Source: CAYMJK01 sp043101635 (GTDB lineage Bacteria; Planctomycetota; Phycisphaerae; Phycisphaerales; UBA1924). Taken from it: 10,255 nt of DNA. The notes beneath the pieces are model-generated. The model was not told the origin of the DNA and ran no database searches. It was given only the letters and a program-made list of their open reading frames with translations. This document shows positions 1-6,590 of this stretch, piece after piece; the stretch's first letter is position 1; the number at the start of each line of letters is the position of its first letter. The translations under genes and the position numbers were made by a program. The DNA is taken from the NCBI GenBank assembly GCA_043101635.1, contig JBICIE010000089.1:1-10255 (forward strand), written 5' to 3'.

Positions 1-2
1 GC

Positions 3-365
3 GGCGTCAGCCGGCCCGGCGAGGTCGTCTGGTCGCGCATCTTCGTCGAGGATGACGCGCTGCACATGGACATCGGCCGCGCCAGCGCCATCACCCTGCC
101 CGAGGCCGAGACCCGCCGGCGCCTGGAGAGCACCACGCCCCAGTGGCCCATCATGCACGCCGTCCTGCACGGTGTCACCCGCGACCAGATGATGGCCCGA
201 CACCGCTCCAACCACATCCAGGTCGTCTACGCCCCGGACCCCGAAACCGCCGACCGCGCCCTTGCCGCCAAGGCCGCCATGGCCAGCGCCATGGGCCTGA
301 ACGTCATCCTCTGCGGCACAGACGCCGACGGCGCCCCGCTGACCGACCGCCTTGCCGCGCTCTGA
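3..365 (+). CDS. L-fucose/L-arabinose isomerase-like protein, C-terminal part (5' end outside window)
   Basis: The open frame runs in from the left edge and ends at TGA 363-365, giving 120 visible residues. They resemble the C-terminal domain of COG2407-type fucose/arabinose isomerases: a beta-rich stretch (GEVVWSRIFVEDDALHMDIG), a PQWPIMHAVL segment, then RHRSNHIQVVYA, matching the family's usual SNH-x-H/Q-x-VYG motif, followed by a helix and a short final strand (GLNVILCG). Such enzymes interconvert aldoses and ketoses in the cytoplasm. In this family the C-terminal domain contributes to the active site together with the N-terminal domains, which lie outside the window, so catalytic residues cannot be checked. 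The adjacent ThuA and Gfo/Idh/MocA genes fit a role in catabolism of a deoxy- or methylated sugar. The exact substrate cannot be read from this fragment. Confidence 0.7.
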   Translation, partial: GVSRPGEVVWSRIFVEDDALHMDIGRASAITLPEAETRRRLESTTPQWPIMHAVLHGVTRDQMMARHRSNHIQVVYAPDPETADRALAAKAAMASAMGLNVILCGTDADGAPLTDRLAAL

Positions 366-440
366 ACCGACCCTGTAAGCGTCGTAAAAGCCCGAATCGC
401 GCCATAACAACGCTCATGATCACGCGCCCAACACAATCCC

Positions 441-475
441 TTCCTCCTCCGTGCCCTCTGTGCCTCTGTGGTGGA
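441..475 (+). repeat. CCTCYGTG tandem triplet, dispersed-repeat type
   Basis: Three units stand in a row: CCTCCGTG at 446-453, CCTCTGTG at 455-462 and CCTCTGTG at 463-470, followed by GTGGAG. Read on the opposite strand, its accidental translation is HHRGTEGTEE, a peptide I recognise from many spurious hypothetical proteins in planctomycete and other bacterial genomes, which suggests a dispersed multicopy element. The rest of the 366-483 gap is a slightly AT-richer spacer with no other recognisable feature. The function of the element is unknown. Confidence 0.6.
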
Positions 476-476
476 G
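473..476 (+). promoter_or_regulatory. Ribosome-binding site of the ThuA gene
   Basis: GGAG at 473-476 stands seven bases before ATG 484. It decides the start: the alternative in-frame GTG at 451 lies inside the CCTCYGTG repeat and would add a non-conserved leader (MPSVPLWWRLP). The site lies at the edge of that repeat. Confidence 0.55.
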
Positions 477-483
477 ATTACCC

Positions 484-1143
484 ATGACCGAAGCCCTCAT
501 GCTCGCCGGCGGCTGGGATGGCCACGAGCCGCGCGCAACCTGCGACCTCATCGCGCAGACCCTCGCCGAGTCCGACCTGCGCGCCCACATCAGCGAGTCC
601 CTCGACATCCTCACGACCGATCTCAGCCGCTTCGCCGTCATCGTTCCCTGCTGGACCATGGGCGCCATCACGCCCGAGCAGGAGCAAGGCCTGCTGGGCC
701 ACGTGCGCGCCGGCGCCGGCCTCGCCGGCTGGCACGGCGGCATGGGTGACGCGTTCCGCTCAAACTCTGAGTACCAGTTCGCCGTCGGCGGCCAGTTTGT
801 CGCTCACCCAGGCAACTTCATCGACTACCGCGTCAACATCGTCGACGGCGCCCACCCGATCACCGCCGGCCTTGACGACTTCGATGTCCACTCCGAGCAG
901 TACTACATGCACGTCGATCCCTCCAACAACGTGCTGGCGACCACCACTTTCTCCGGCCAGCACGCCCCATGGGTGGAAGGAACCATCATGCCCGTCGTCT
1001 GGACCCGGCGCTACGGCGCCGGGCGCGTCGCCTACAGCGCTCTTGGCCACAACGCCCTCGACCTGGCCCGCCAGCCCGCTCGCACCCTCGCGGCCCGCTG
1101 CATCCTCTGGGCCGCTGGCATGCTGGAAGGAGGCGTCAGGTGA
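484..1143 (+). CDS. ThuA-domain protein (class I glutamine amidotransferase-like fold)
   Basis: This 219-residue protein covers a whole ThuA domain, the usual length for the single-domain family. It opens with LMLAGGWDGHEP. Next come the segment around W83-H84-G85-G86 (GLAGWHGG), where ThuA proteins have a conserved G-H-G, then VGGQFVAHP (101-109) and E138-x-YYMHVD, all at the expected places. The end carries the RYGAGRVAYSALGHN signature. ThuA was named from trehalose/disaccharide utilisation; the family is structurally related to glutamine amidotransferases but lacks the catalytic Cys, and its reaction is generally unsettled. There is no signal peptide, so it should be cytoplasmic. It follows the isomerase by 118 bases and overlaps the downstream oxidoreductase (GTGA), so it probably acts in the same sugar pathway. 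ATG 484 is chosen for its GGAG and because the domain begins at once. The substrate is unknown. Confidence 0.85.
   Translation: MTEALMLAGGWDGHEPRATCDLIAQTLAESDLRAHISESLDILTTDLSRFAVIVPCWTMGAITPEQEQGLLGHVRAGAGLAGWHGGMGDAFRSNSEYQFAVGGQFVAHPGNFIDYRVNIVDGAHPITAGLDDFDVHSEQYYMHVDPSNNVLATTTFSGQHAPWVEGTIMPVVWTRRYGAGRVAYSALGHNALDLARQPARTLAARCILWAAGMLEGGVR
1127..1133 (+). promoter_or_regulatory. Strong Shine-Dalgarno deciding the GTG start of the oxidoreductase
   Basis: AAGGAGG lies six bases before GTG 1140, inside the end of the ThuA gene. It fixes the GTG as the start, although the frame stays open upstream to 969. Confidence 0.8.
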
Positions 1144-2246
1144 CCGCGCAACACGATCCTCTGCGCGTCGGCATCGTCGGCTGCGGCGCCATCAGCGAGA
1201 TCTACCTGAAGAACCTGCGTACGCTCCCCGGCGTTACGCCCGTCGCCGTCGCCGACCTGGCCTCCGACCGCGCCAAGGCCAAGGCCGATGCCCACGGCCT
1301 GCGAGCCCAGTCCACCGACGGCCTGCTTGCCGCCGATGACATCGACCTGATCCTCAATCTCACGACGCCGGATGCCCACGTCGCCGTCGCCAGCGCCGCC
1401 CTCCAGTCCGGCAAGCACGCGTACAACGAGAAGCCACTGGCCGTCGAACTGGAAGCCGGCCGCCGGCTCGTCGAAGCGGCCGAACTCAACGAGGTCCGCC
1501 TCGGGTGCGCACCCGACACCGTTCTCGGCGCCGGCATCCAGACCTGCCGGCGCCTGATTGATGAAGGCGCCATCGGCGAAGTCGTCGGCGGAATCGCCTG
1601 CATGGCCTGCCGCGGGCACGAAAGCTGGCACCCCGATCCCGCGTTCTACTACAAACGCGGCGGCGGTCCGCTGCTGGACATGGGGCCGTACTACCTCACC
1701 GCACTCGTCACGCTGCTCGGCCCGGTGCAGCGTGTCGCCGGTTCTGCGCGCGCAAGCTTCGCGACCCGCACCATCACCAGCGAGCCGCGCCGCGGCGAGA
1801 CCATCGAGGTCGAAGTCCCCACGCACGTCGCGGCCGTCCTCGACTTCGCCTCCGGCGCCATCGTCACGCTGATCATGAGCTTCGACACCGTCGCCCACCG
1901 CCTGCCGATCATCGAGTTGTACGGCGCCGGGGCGACGCTCGCCGTGCCCGACCCCAACACCTTCGGCGGCCCCATCCAGCGCTTCAGCGCCGGCGCGCAG
2001 CAGTGGGAGACCATCCCGCTCGACCCCGGCTACAGCGAGAACTCGCGCGGCCTCGGCGTCGCCGAACTCGCCGCGTCCGTCGCCGCCGATCGCCCCCACG
2101 CCGCCTCCGGCGACCTCGCCCTGCACGTGCTGGAGATCTGCACGGCCATCAACGAAGCGTCAGAGACGGGCGCCCATGTCGACATCCGCTCCGCCCCCCC
2201 GCGCCCTGACCCCCTCGACCCGGCGCTCATCGCCGCGACGACGTGA
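1140..2246 (+). CDS. Gfo/Idh/MocA family NAD(P)-dependent oxidoreductase
   Basis: The protein has 368 residues, the normal size for the family. The N-terminal Rossmann domain starts with RVGIVGCGAIS (9-19, a G-x-x-G-x-G/A dinucleotide loop), and the family's E-K-P motif is at 97-99 (NEKP), where the Lys normally takes part in catalysis. The C-terminal alpha/beta substrate domain carries GGGPLLDMGPYYL (D180-M181-G182-P183). These enzymes oxidise or reduce sugars, inositols and related polyols using NAD(P). The GTG start overlaps the ThuA stop by GTGA, implying translational coupling. The ThuA plus Gfo/Idh pairing recalls the ThuA/ThuB arrangement for 3-keto-disaccharide metabolism in rhizobia, but with an isomerase also present the substrate here could be a different sugar. 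No signal peptide is seen, so the enzyme should be cytoplasmic. The family is certain; the substrate is not. Confidence 0.92.
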   Translation: MTAQHDPLRVGIVGCGAISEIYLKNLRTLPGVTPVAVADLASDRAKAKADAHGLRAQSTDGLLAADDIDLILNLTTPDAHVAVASAALQSGKHAYNEKPLAVELEAGRRLVEAAELNEVRLGCAPDTVLGAGIQTCRRLIDEGAIGEVVGGIACMACRGHESWHPDPAFYYKRGGGPLLDMGPYYLTALVTLLGPVQRVAGSARASFATRTITSEPRRGETIEVEVPTHVAAVLDFASGAIVTLIMSFDTVAHRLPIIELYGAGATLAVPDPNTFGGPIQRFSAGAQQWETIPLDPGYSENSRGLGVAELAASVAADRPHAASGDLALHVLEICTAINEASETGAHVDIRSAPPRPDPLDPALIAATT

Positions 2247-2343
2247 TCAGCGACAAGGCAGGGGCGCGGCCTTCCAGCCCGCGTCGGCCCGAAGCGCCGA
2301 AAGTCGGTCGACTCGCGTGGGTGCGCGGCGCTACGGCTCCTCA

Positions 2344-2367
2344 CGATTGACCCGTGACCGTCAATCG
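2344..2367. terminator. Hairpin in the convergent gap, possible terminator
   Basis: CGATTGAC (2344-2351) and GTCAATCG (2360-2367) form a perfect 8-bp stem with an 8-base loop in the 221-base gap between two converging genes. It is much AT-richer than its surroundings. There is no T-tract on either side, so classical intrinsic termination is not shown; a protein-binding palindrome is the alternative. Confidence 0.35.
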
Positions 2368-2406
2368 GAACTGCGCGCCGAACCCGGCTGCTCGGAGCCC
2401 CGGAGG

Positions 2407-2439
2407 GCCCGGAGGGGCGACCCGATCCTCGCCCCGGGC
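2407..2439. terminator. GC-rich hairpin in the convergent gap, possible terminator
   Basis: GGGGCGA (2414-2420) pairs with TCGCCCC (2429-2435) around an 8-base loop. GCCC/GGGC (2407-2410 / 2436-2439) extends the stem past a three-base bulge, giving about 11 pairs. It sits just beyond the end of the minus-strand operon (stop at 2468) and could end that transcript. No T-run follows on either strand. Confidence 0.35.
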
Positions 2440-2467
2440 GCAACGGGCGCAGCGAGCAAGCCCGCGC

Positions 2468-3424
2468 TCAACTCCCGCTCACAGCCGCCTCCAGCCGATC
2501 CAGGTTCGCCCGCATGATCGAGAAATAATCCTCGCCGGTCTCCAGCCGCTGCGCCTCCACCAGCTCTGCCGGGCTGAACAGCACGCTGGTCACACCAAGC
2601 TCGCTCGACAGCCGCTCCCGCGTCTCCTGCAGCGGCTCCGACTCCCACAGCATGATGCGCATCTGCGCAGCCGCATCAATGTGGTCGGCGACATCATCCC
2701 ACGCGTCAGCGCCGATCGGCGACTCCGGATCCAGATCAAAGTTGTGCACATCCCACCCGTACTCACGGGCAAGGTAGTTGTACGCCGGGTGCGAGGCCAG
2801 AAGCTGCGCGCCCTCCAGAGCTGCCGTCACTTCGCCGAACCGGGCGTCCAGGTCCTCCAGATCCTGCCGCAGCCCGTCGAACCCGCGCGCAAACTGCTCT
2901 GCGTCCTCCGGGAACAGCCGCCCCAGCCCGTCGCGGATCGCCGCTGCCTGCGCGATCGCAATCTCCGGCGCAAGCCACGTGTGTCCGTCGATCCCCTCGT
3001 GCGTGTGTTCGCCCCCCGCTCCGTGGCTGTGCGTCGTCGATTCGAACGTGACGTAGCCGCCCGGGATCGTGGCCGCCGAGTCGATCACGCGGCTGGCCGG
3101 CAGCGCCGCCATCGGGACCCACTTCTCGAACTCCGCCCCGTTGATGATGAGTGCGTCGGCCTGCTGGTACGCCGCGAGGTCGTCCCGCCCGGGCTTCCAG
3201 AAGATCGGGTCGGCGTCCTCCGGCAGCGGACAGACGACCTCGTATTCGTCGCCGGCGATGCGCTCGGCAAAGTACGTCGTCGGATAGAACGTCGTGTAGA
3301 TCACCGGGGCGCCACCTTCGCCGTCGCCGGCGCCCCGCTCGGCCGGCCCGGCCTGCTCCTGGCACGCCGCCAGCGCCAGGGCGCCGCCAACCGCCAGGGC
3401 AATCTGCATCAGATGCGCGCGCAT
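2468..3424 (-). CDS. ZnuA-like metal-binding lipoprotein (cluster A-1 ABC solute-binding family)
   Basis: The 318-residue protein begins with a lipoprotein signal; the lipobox LAAC puts the lipidated Cys at residue 21, so the mature protein should be anchored outside the cytoplasmic membrane. It shows the ZnuA/TroA layout: VIYTTFYPTTYFAERIAG, PLPEDADP..KP (66-78), DALIINGAEFEKW (90-102), a short His-rich loop with four His at 132-142, DGHTWLAPE (H148) and SHPAYNYLAREYGW (H212). Two ligand positions look altered: the His normal in DPHTYEP is Ile74 (DPIFWKP), and the late Asp-bearing motif reads VLFSPAE. H148, H212 and the loop remain, so Zn or Mn binding is plausible but possibly weaker or different. 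ATG 3424 follows AAGGAGG by seven bases. No ZnuB or ZnuC lies beside it; instead it is the last gene of an FtsX-type transporter operon. Confidence 0.88.
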   Translation of the reverse strand: MRAHLMQIALAVGGALALAACQEQAGPAERGAGDGEGGAPVIYTTFYPTTYFAERIAGDEYEVVCPLPEDADPIFWKPGRDDLAAYQQADALIINGAEFEKWVPMAALPASRVIDSAATIPGGYVTFESTTHSHGAGGEHTHEGIDGHTWLAPEIAIAQAAAIRDGLGRLFPEDAEQFARGFDGLRQDLEDLDARFGEVTAALEGAQLLASHPAYNYLAREYGWDVHNFDLDPESPIGADAWDDVADHIDAAAQMRIMLWESEPLQETRERLSSELGVTSVLFSPAELVEAQRLETGEDYFSIMRANLDRLEAAVSGS

Positions 3425-3431
3425 GGCAAAC

Positions 3432-3438
3432 CCTCCTT
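3432..3438 (-). promoter_or_regulatory. Shine-Dalgarno of the metal-binding lipoprotein gene
   Basis: On the minus strand AAGGAGG (the complement of CCTCCTT) lies seven bases before the ATG and overlaps the TAA stop of the permease gene. This strong site may give the lipoprotein higher translation than the coupled upstream genes. Confidence 0.8.
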
Positions 3439-4609
3439 AAACCAGCAGCAGCAGTCGGTCGCTCGCCGCCGCGGCCAGCACAACCAGCAGTGCTCCCACC
3501 AGCAGGCTCATCGTAGCAATGATCGCCAGTTCCGCCCCGTACAGCCCCGCCACAAACCCCGGCCCGGCCCCGATCCGGCGCAGCGTCCACATCTCCCGGG
3601 CCCGGATCCGCACGCTGAGCAGCGTAATCAGCCCGATCAGCGTGATCGTGCTGGCGCCCATCACCGCCGCCAGAGCGTCCAGCAGCGAGCGAATCCGCAG
3701 GATGTAGGCCATCAGGTCGTCGATCACTTCCTGCGGCACGATCATCTGCATCGCGCCGGCCGTGTTCACCCGCGCCCGCGCCAGCGTGGCGCTCTTCTCG
3801 TCCCGCGGGAAGAACAGGATCGCCGTCAGCGGAGCCGCCCCGACATCGCCGTGGATGTGCAGGCTCGCGGCGTTCTCCGGCGTCACCTCGTTATACTCGA
3901 TCAGCGCCGGGCTGATCACGATCTGGTCGTCGGTGCGTCCCAGCAGCAGCGCCGCATCGACCTCGTCGGCCTCCTGGTGGCCATGGGCCAGCCCTTCCAG
4001 CAGCCAGATGGTCTTCAGATCGACGAACGCGGCGTCATCGTCGGGCCCGCCGGTCGGGGCCAGCACGCCACACACCGCCATCTTCAGCGCCGGCGCCTTG
4101 GCGATGTCATACAGCTCGCGCTGATCGCTGAACAGGTGGTCGCCGACCTCAAGGTCGAACCGCTCCGCCAGCGCCGCCCCGAGCGCAACTTCGCCCATCA
4201 TCACCGGCAGCGAGCCGCGCTGCGCCCGCAGCTCGCGCTGCTCGAAGTACTCCACGCTCACCCCGACCAGCGGCTCCCCCCGCGTCGTGAAGCGCGTGCT
4301 CATCCCGACGGGCACGCCCAGTCCCGTATCGCGCAGGGCCTCGACCTGGCGCAGCGGCACGGGCTCAAGATCCCCCGCCCGGAAGTACAGCGCGCTGAAC
4401 GTCAGGTCGAAGCGGTTGCCCACCGCGCCGGCGATCAGCGGGGTCGCCTCGGCCCGGGCCCGCAGGCGCGCTTCGAACCCGGCCGTCACCGCCCGCGTTG
4501 CCACCGGCAGCGCCAGCGTCACCGCTAGGCACAGCGCCAGTGCGACCGTCACAACCCGGTTGTGCATCGCGTGCCGCCACGCCAGCCCGATGGCCCCGCC
4601 AGCGCTCAC
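3437..4609 (-). CDS. FtsX/MacB-like ABC transporter permease
   Basis: The 390-residue membrane protein has the FtsX/LolE/MacB plan: a short cytoplasmic N-terminus (GLAWRHAMHNR), a first membrane helix at about 18-38, a large extracytoplasmic region at about 40-305, a second helix at about 311-332, a cytoplasmic loop with the typical RAREMWTLRRIGAG coupling segment (336-349), and a third hydrophobic stretch at about 353-382. It then ends with DRLLLLV. Family members normally have four helices, and I see no room for the fourth: the stop is followed after 12 bases by the next gene. The GTG start overlaps the ATPase stop (GTGA). Such permeases do not form a pore for small solutes but transmit ATPase motion to the periplasm (lipoprotein release, macrolide or peptide efflux, murein hydrolase control). 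The partner here is the preceding ATPase. Confidence 0.87.
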   Translation of the reverse strand: MSAGGAIGLAWRHAMHNRVVTVALALCLAVTLALPVATRAVTAGFEARLRARAEATPLIAGAVGNRFDLTFSALYFRAGDLEPVPLRQVEALRDTGLGVPVGMSTRFTTRGEPLVGVSVEYFEQRELRAQRGSLPVMMGEVALGAALAERFDLEVGDHLFSDQRELYDIAKAPALKMAVCGVLAPTGGPDDDAAFVDLKTIWLLEGLAHGHQEADEVDAALLLGRTDDQIVISPALIEYNEVTPENAASLHIHGDVGAAPLTAILFFPRDEKSATLARARVNTAGAMQMIVPQEVIDDLMAYILRIRSLLDALAAVMGASTITLIGLITLLSVRIRAREMWTLRRIGAGPGFVAGLYGAELAIIATMSLLVGALLVVLAAAASDRLLLLV

Positions 4610-5283
4610 GCGACCGCCCCGCGCGTCAGGTCGCGCATGTCGATCACCCGGTCGAACCGGTCCAGCACCGCGTGATTGTGCGTCACCATCAGCAGCGTCG
4701 CCCCGCGCGAGGAGACCTGCTCCAGCAGCAGGTCCAGCACGGCCCCGCCGGTGTCCGGATCGAGGTTGCCCGTCGGCTCATCGGCGACAACGAGCATCGG
4801 CGACGTGACCAGCGCCCGGCAGATGGCCACCCGCTGCCGTTCCCCCTGCGACAGCCGGCGCGGCCGCCGGCGTACCACCTGCCCGATCCCGCAGGCCCGG
4901 GCAAGCTCCTCGGCCCGCGCGCGAGCCCGCTCATCGCGCGGCGCCCCAAGCGCAAACGCCAGCAGGATGTTGTCCAGCCCCGTGAGATACTCCAGCAGTT
5001 CGAACTCCTGGAAGACCATCCCGACGTCGCGAAGGCGCACCCGCCGCCGCGCCGCGTCCGCCATGGCGCTGATGGCCTGCCCGCCGAAACGCACGACGCC
5101 GGTCTGCGGCGTCTCGATCCCCGTGATCAGGTTCACCAGCGTCGTCTTGCCGGAGCCGCTGGGGCCGATGCACGCAATCCGTTCGCCGGCGCCGATCCCC
5201 AGGCTCTGGATCTCGAGCTGAAACGAGCGCGGGCCCGGATAGCTGAAGCGCACGCCCTCGAGTTCGACCAGCGGCGTCGTCAC
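4606..5283 (-). CDS. LolD/MacB-type ABC transporter ATP-binding protein
   Basis: The protein is a complete 225-residue nucleotide-binding subunit. Walker A is GPSGSGKT (40-47), the Q-loop VFQEFELL (Q92), the signature LSQGERQR (144-151; the usual LSGGQ reads LSQGE, a common variant in the LolD group), Walker B MLVVADEPTGNLD (163-175, with D168 and E169) and the H-loop His202. DEPTGNLD together with a short protein is typical of the LolD/MacB/FtsE group, which works with FtsX-type permeases. It should bind the permease's cytoplasmic loop and power its movement by ATP hydrolysis. The start is GTG overlapping the TGA of the upstream gene (GTGA at 5283-5280), and its own TGA overlaps the permease GTG, so three genes are probably translated in a coupled way. 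All catalytic motifs are intact. Confidence 0.95.
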   Translation of the reverse strand: MTTPLVELEGVRFSYPGPRSFQLEIQSLGIGAGERIACIGPSGSGKTTLVNLITGIETPQTGVVRFGGQAISAMADAARRRVRLRDVGMVFQEFELLEYLTGLDNILLAFALGAPRDERARARAEELARACGIGQVVRRRPRRLSQGERQRVAICRALVTSPMLVVADEPTGNLDPDTGGAVLDLLLEQVSSRGATLLMVTHNHAVLDRFDRVIDMRDLTRGAVA

Positions 5284-6590
5284 AGCTCTTCTGGATACTG
5301 GAAGACACCGCCCGGATCGCCGGGGACCGAGTCCACCCGGAACTGCTCCAGCGGCCGGCTCGCGGTGATGCGCCAGCCGTCGGGGGTCCCAGCCACTGTG
5401 TACTCGGCCCGGTACTCGTTGGTGCGCGTGTGCGAGTGGCCCCAGTGATACACCGCTCCCGTCACACGCCAGCGGTGCTCCACAGAGAAGGACGCTTCCG
5501 GCTCGCCGGCGACCTCCGTCACGCCCAGTTCGATCAGCTTCGTCTCCACCGGCTCGACGTGCTGCACCCGGCTCACCGCCGCGCCGTCCTCGAGCTGCAT
5601 CACCAGCCCCTGGTAGATCTGGTTGTACAGCTCATCGAGCAGTCCGCCGCTGACGCTGCGCGCCAGGGCGTCGTAGATGTCGCTCTCCTCGTTGTAGTCG
5701 AAGGCCCTGTAGATATTGGCGTGCAGCGGCCGGAACACGGCCATGGCCTGATCATCGGTCAGCGACACGCCCGGCCCCAGCGGGTGCTCCACTTCAACCA
5801 CACCAACATCCGTCGCGAGCAGCGCCCCGCCGAGGCCGGCAACCACCGCGACGACCGCCGCCAGCCCGCGTCGCCGGCGCGGCGCCGCCACCATCGCGAT
5901 CCCCGCGCTGAGCAGGCCCCCGGCGCCCAGCGCCAGCGACGCCACCGGAACGCCCAGCCGGCGCGGCGTCGGCGCCGCCGGCACCTCCTCGAACTTGTTC
6001 GTCGGCGTGTCCGCCCGCCGCCAGGTGTACTCCGGATTCTCCCGCGTGAACTCCACGATCCAGCTCGCCCCGCGCCCGCTGAACTGCCCCGCGATGATCA
6101 CCGGCAACTGGTCATCGGGCGTGCTCCGCACCGTGTCCAGCGGGAACTCGCCCCACCGGAAGGTCACCACCTCCGGCGGGCTCTTGGCCGGGTAGTCCAC
6201 GATCAGGTGCACCTTCAGCAGCGCCCGCATCCCGCTGAGGGGAAACAGCGGCAGCAGGTCGCTCTGCGGCTCGGGGACCTCATACTCCCGCAGCGCCGGT
6301 GTCACCTCGACCCCGTCGATCGTCACCCGATTCTCATCCCGGATGAACGCGAACAGCGCCTCGGCCAAGGCCGGCGCCTCCACTTCGTGCAGGGCGTCGG
6401 GCGTCTCCCGAGGGGCGTAGACGATCTCGTCGGCAAAGGCCAGATTGAAGGTCACCGAGGCCGTGACCCGGTCATCCGTGATCTGGATCCGCAGATCCAC
6501 ATCCGGCCCGTCCATCGGGTGAAGGGCCCCCAGAGCTGCCGACGACACCAGGACCAGCGCCAAGGCCGCGATACGGGGAAGAAGGGGCAT
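5280..6590 (-). CDS. Exported, membrane-anchored protein of unknown family, first gene of the ABC operon
   Basis: I do not recognise a named family for this 436-residue protein. Residues 1-21 form a signal peptide (likely cleavage at ALG|ALHP). The mature start HPMDGPDVDLRIQI and the beta-rich region to about 210 faintly resemble the exported leading domain of HupE/UreJ-like proteins, which begin with a His-Pro after the signal. Two membrane helices follow (about 213-236 and 242-260) with the Arg cluster PRRRR between them, placing both large domains outside the cytoplasm. The C-terminal region (261-436) has a helical part (YNEESDIYDALARS, about 294-325) and a beta part containing HWGHSHTRTNEY (H382, H385, H387), which could fold like an NTF2/SnoaL-type domain and bind metal. 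It overlaps the ATPase gene by GTGA, so it is probably a dedicated partner of the transporter. Its function is not known. Confidence 0.8.
   Translation of the reverse strand: MPLLPRIAALALVLVSSAALGALHPMDGPDVDLRIQITDDRVTASVTFNLAFADEIVYAPRETPDALHEVEAPALAEALFAFIRDENRVTIDGVEVTPALREYEVPEPQSDLLPLFPLSGMRALLKVHLIVDYPAKSPPEVVTFRWGEFPLDTVRSTPDDQLPVIIAGQFSGRGASWIVEFTRENPEYTWRRADTPTNKFEEVPAAPTPRRLGVPVASLALGAGGLLSAGIAMVAAPRRRRGLAAVVAVVAGLGGALLATDVGVVEVEHPLGPGVSLTDDQAMAVFRPLHANIYRAFDYNEESDIYDALARSVSGGLLDELYNQIYQGLVMQLEDGAAVSRVQHVEPVETKLIELGVTEVAGEPEASFSVEHRWRVTGAVYHWGHSHTRTNEYRAEYTVAGTPDGWRITASRPLEQFRVDSVPGDPGGVFQYPEEL

Noticed and set aside
451..483. GTG 451 as an upstream start for the ThuA protein
   Set aside because: The extra 11 residues are the translation of the dispersed repeat, and a proper Shine-Dalgarno stands before ATG 484.
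1032..2126. 364-codon minus-strand frame opposite the oxidoreductase
   Set aside because: It is antisense to a fully conserved Gfo/Idh/MocA gene and shows no recognisable domain or ribosome-binding site.
2354..4528. 724-codon open frame on the + strand antisense to the lipoprotein and permease genes
   Set aside because: It is a shadow in GC-rich coding DNA, with Arg/Pro/His/Gln-rich low-complexity translation and no domain; the opposite strand carries clear lipoprotein and FtsX-like sequence.
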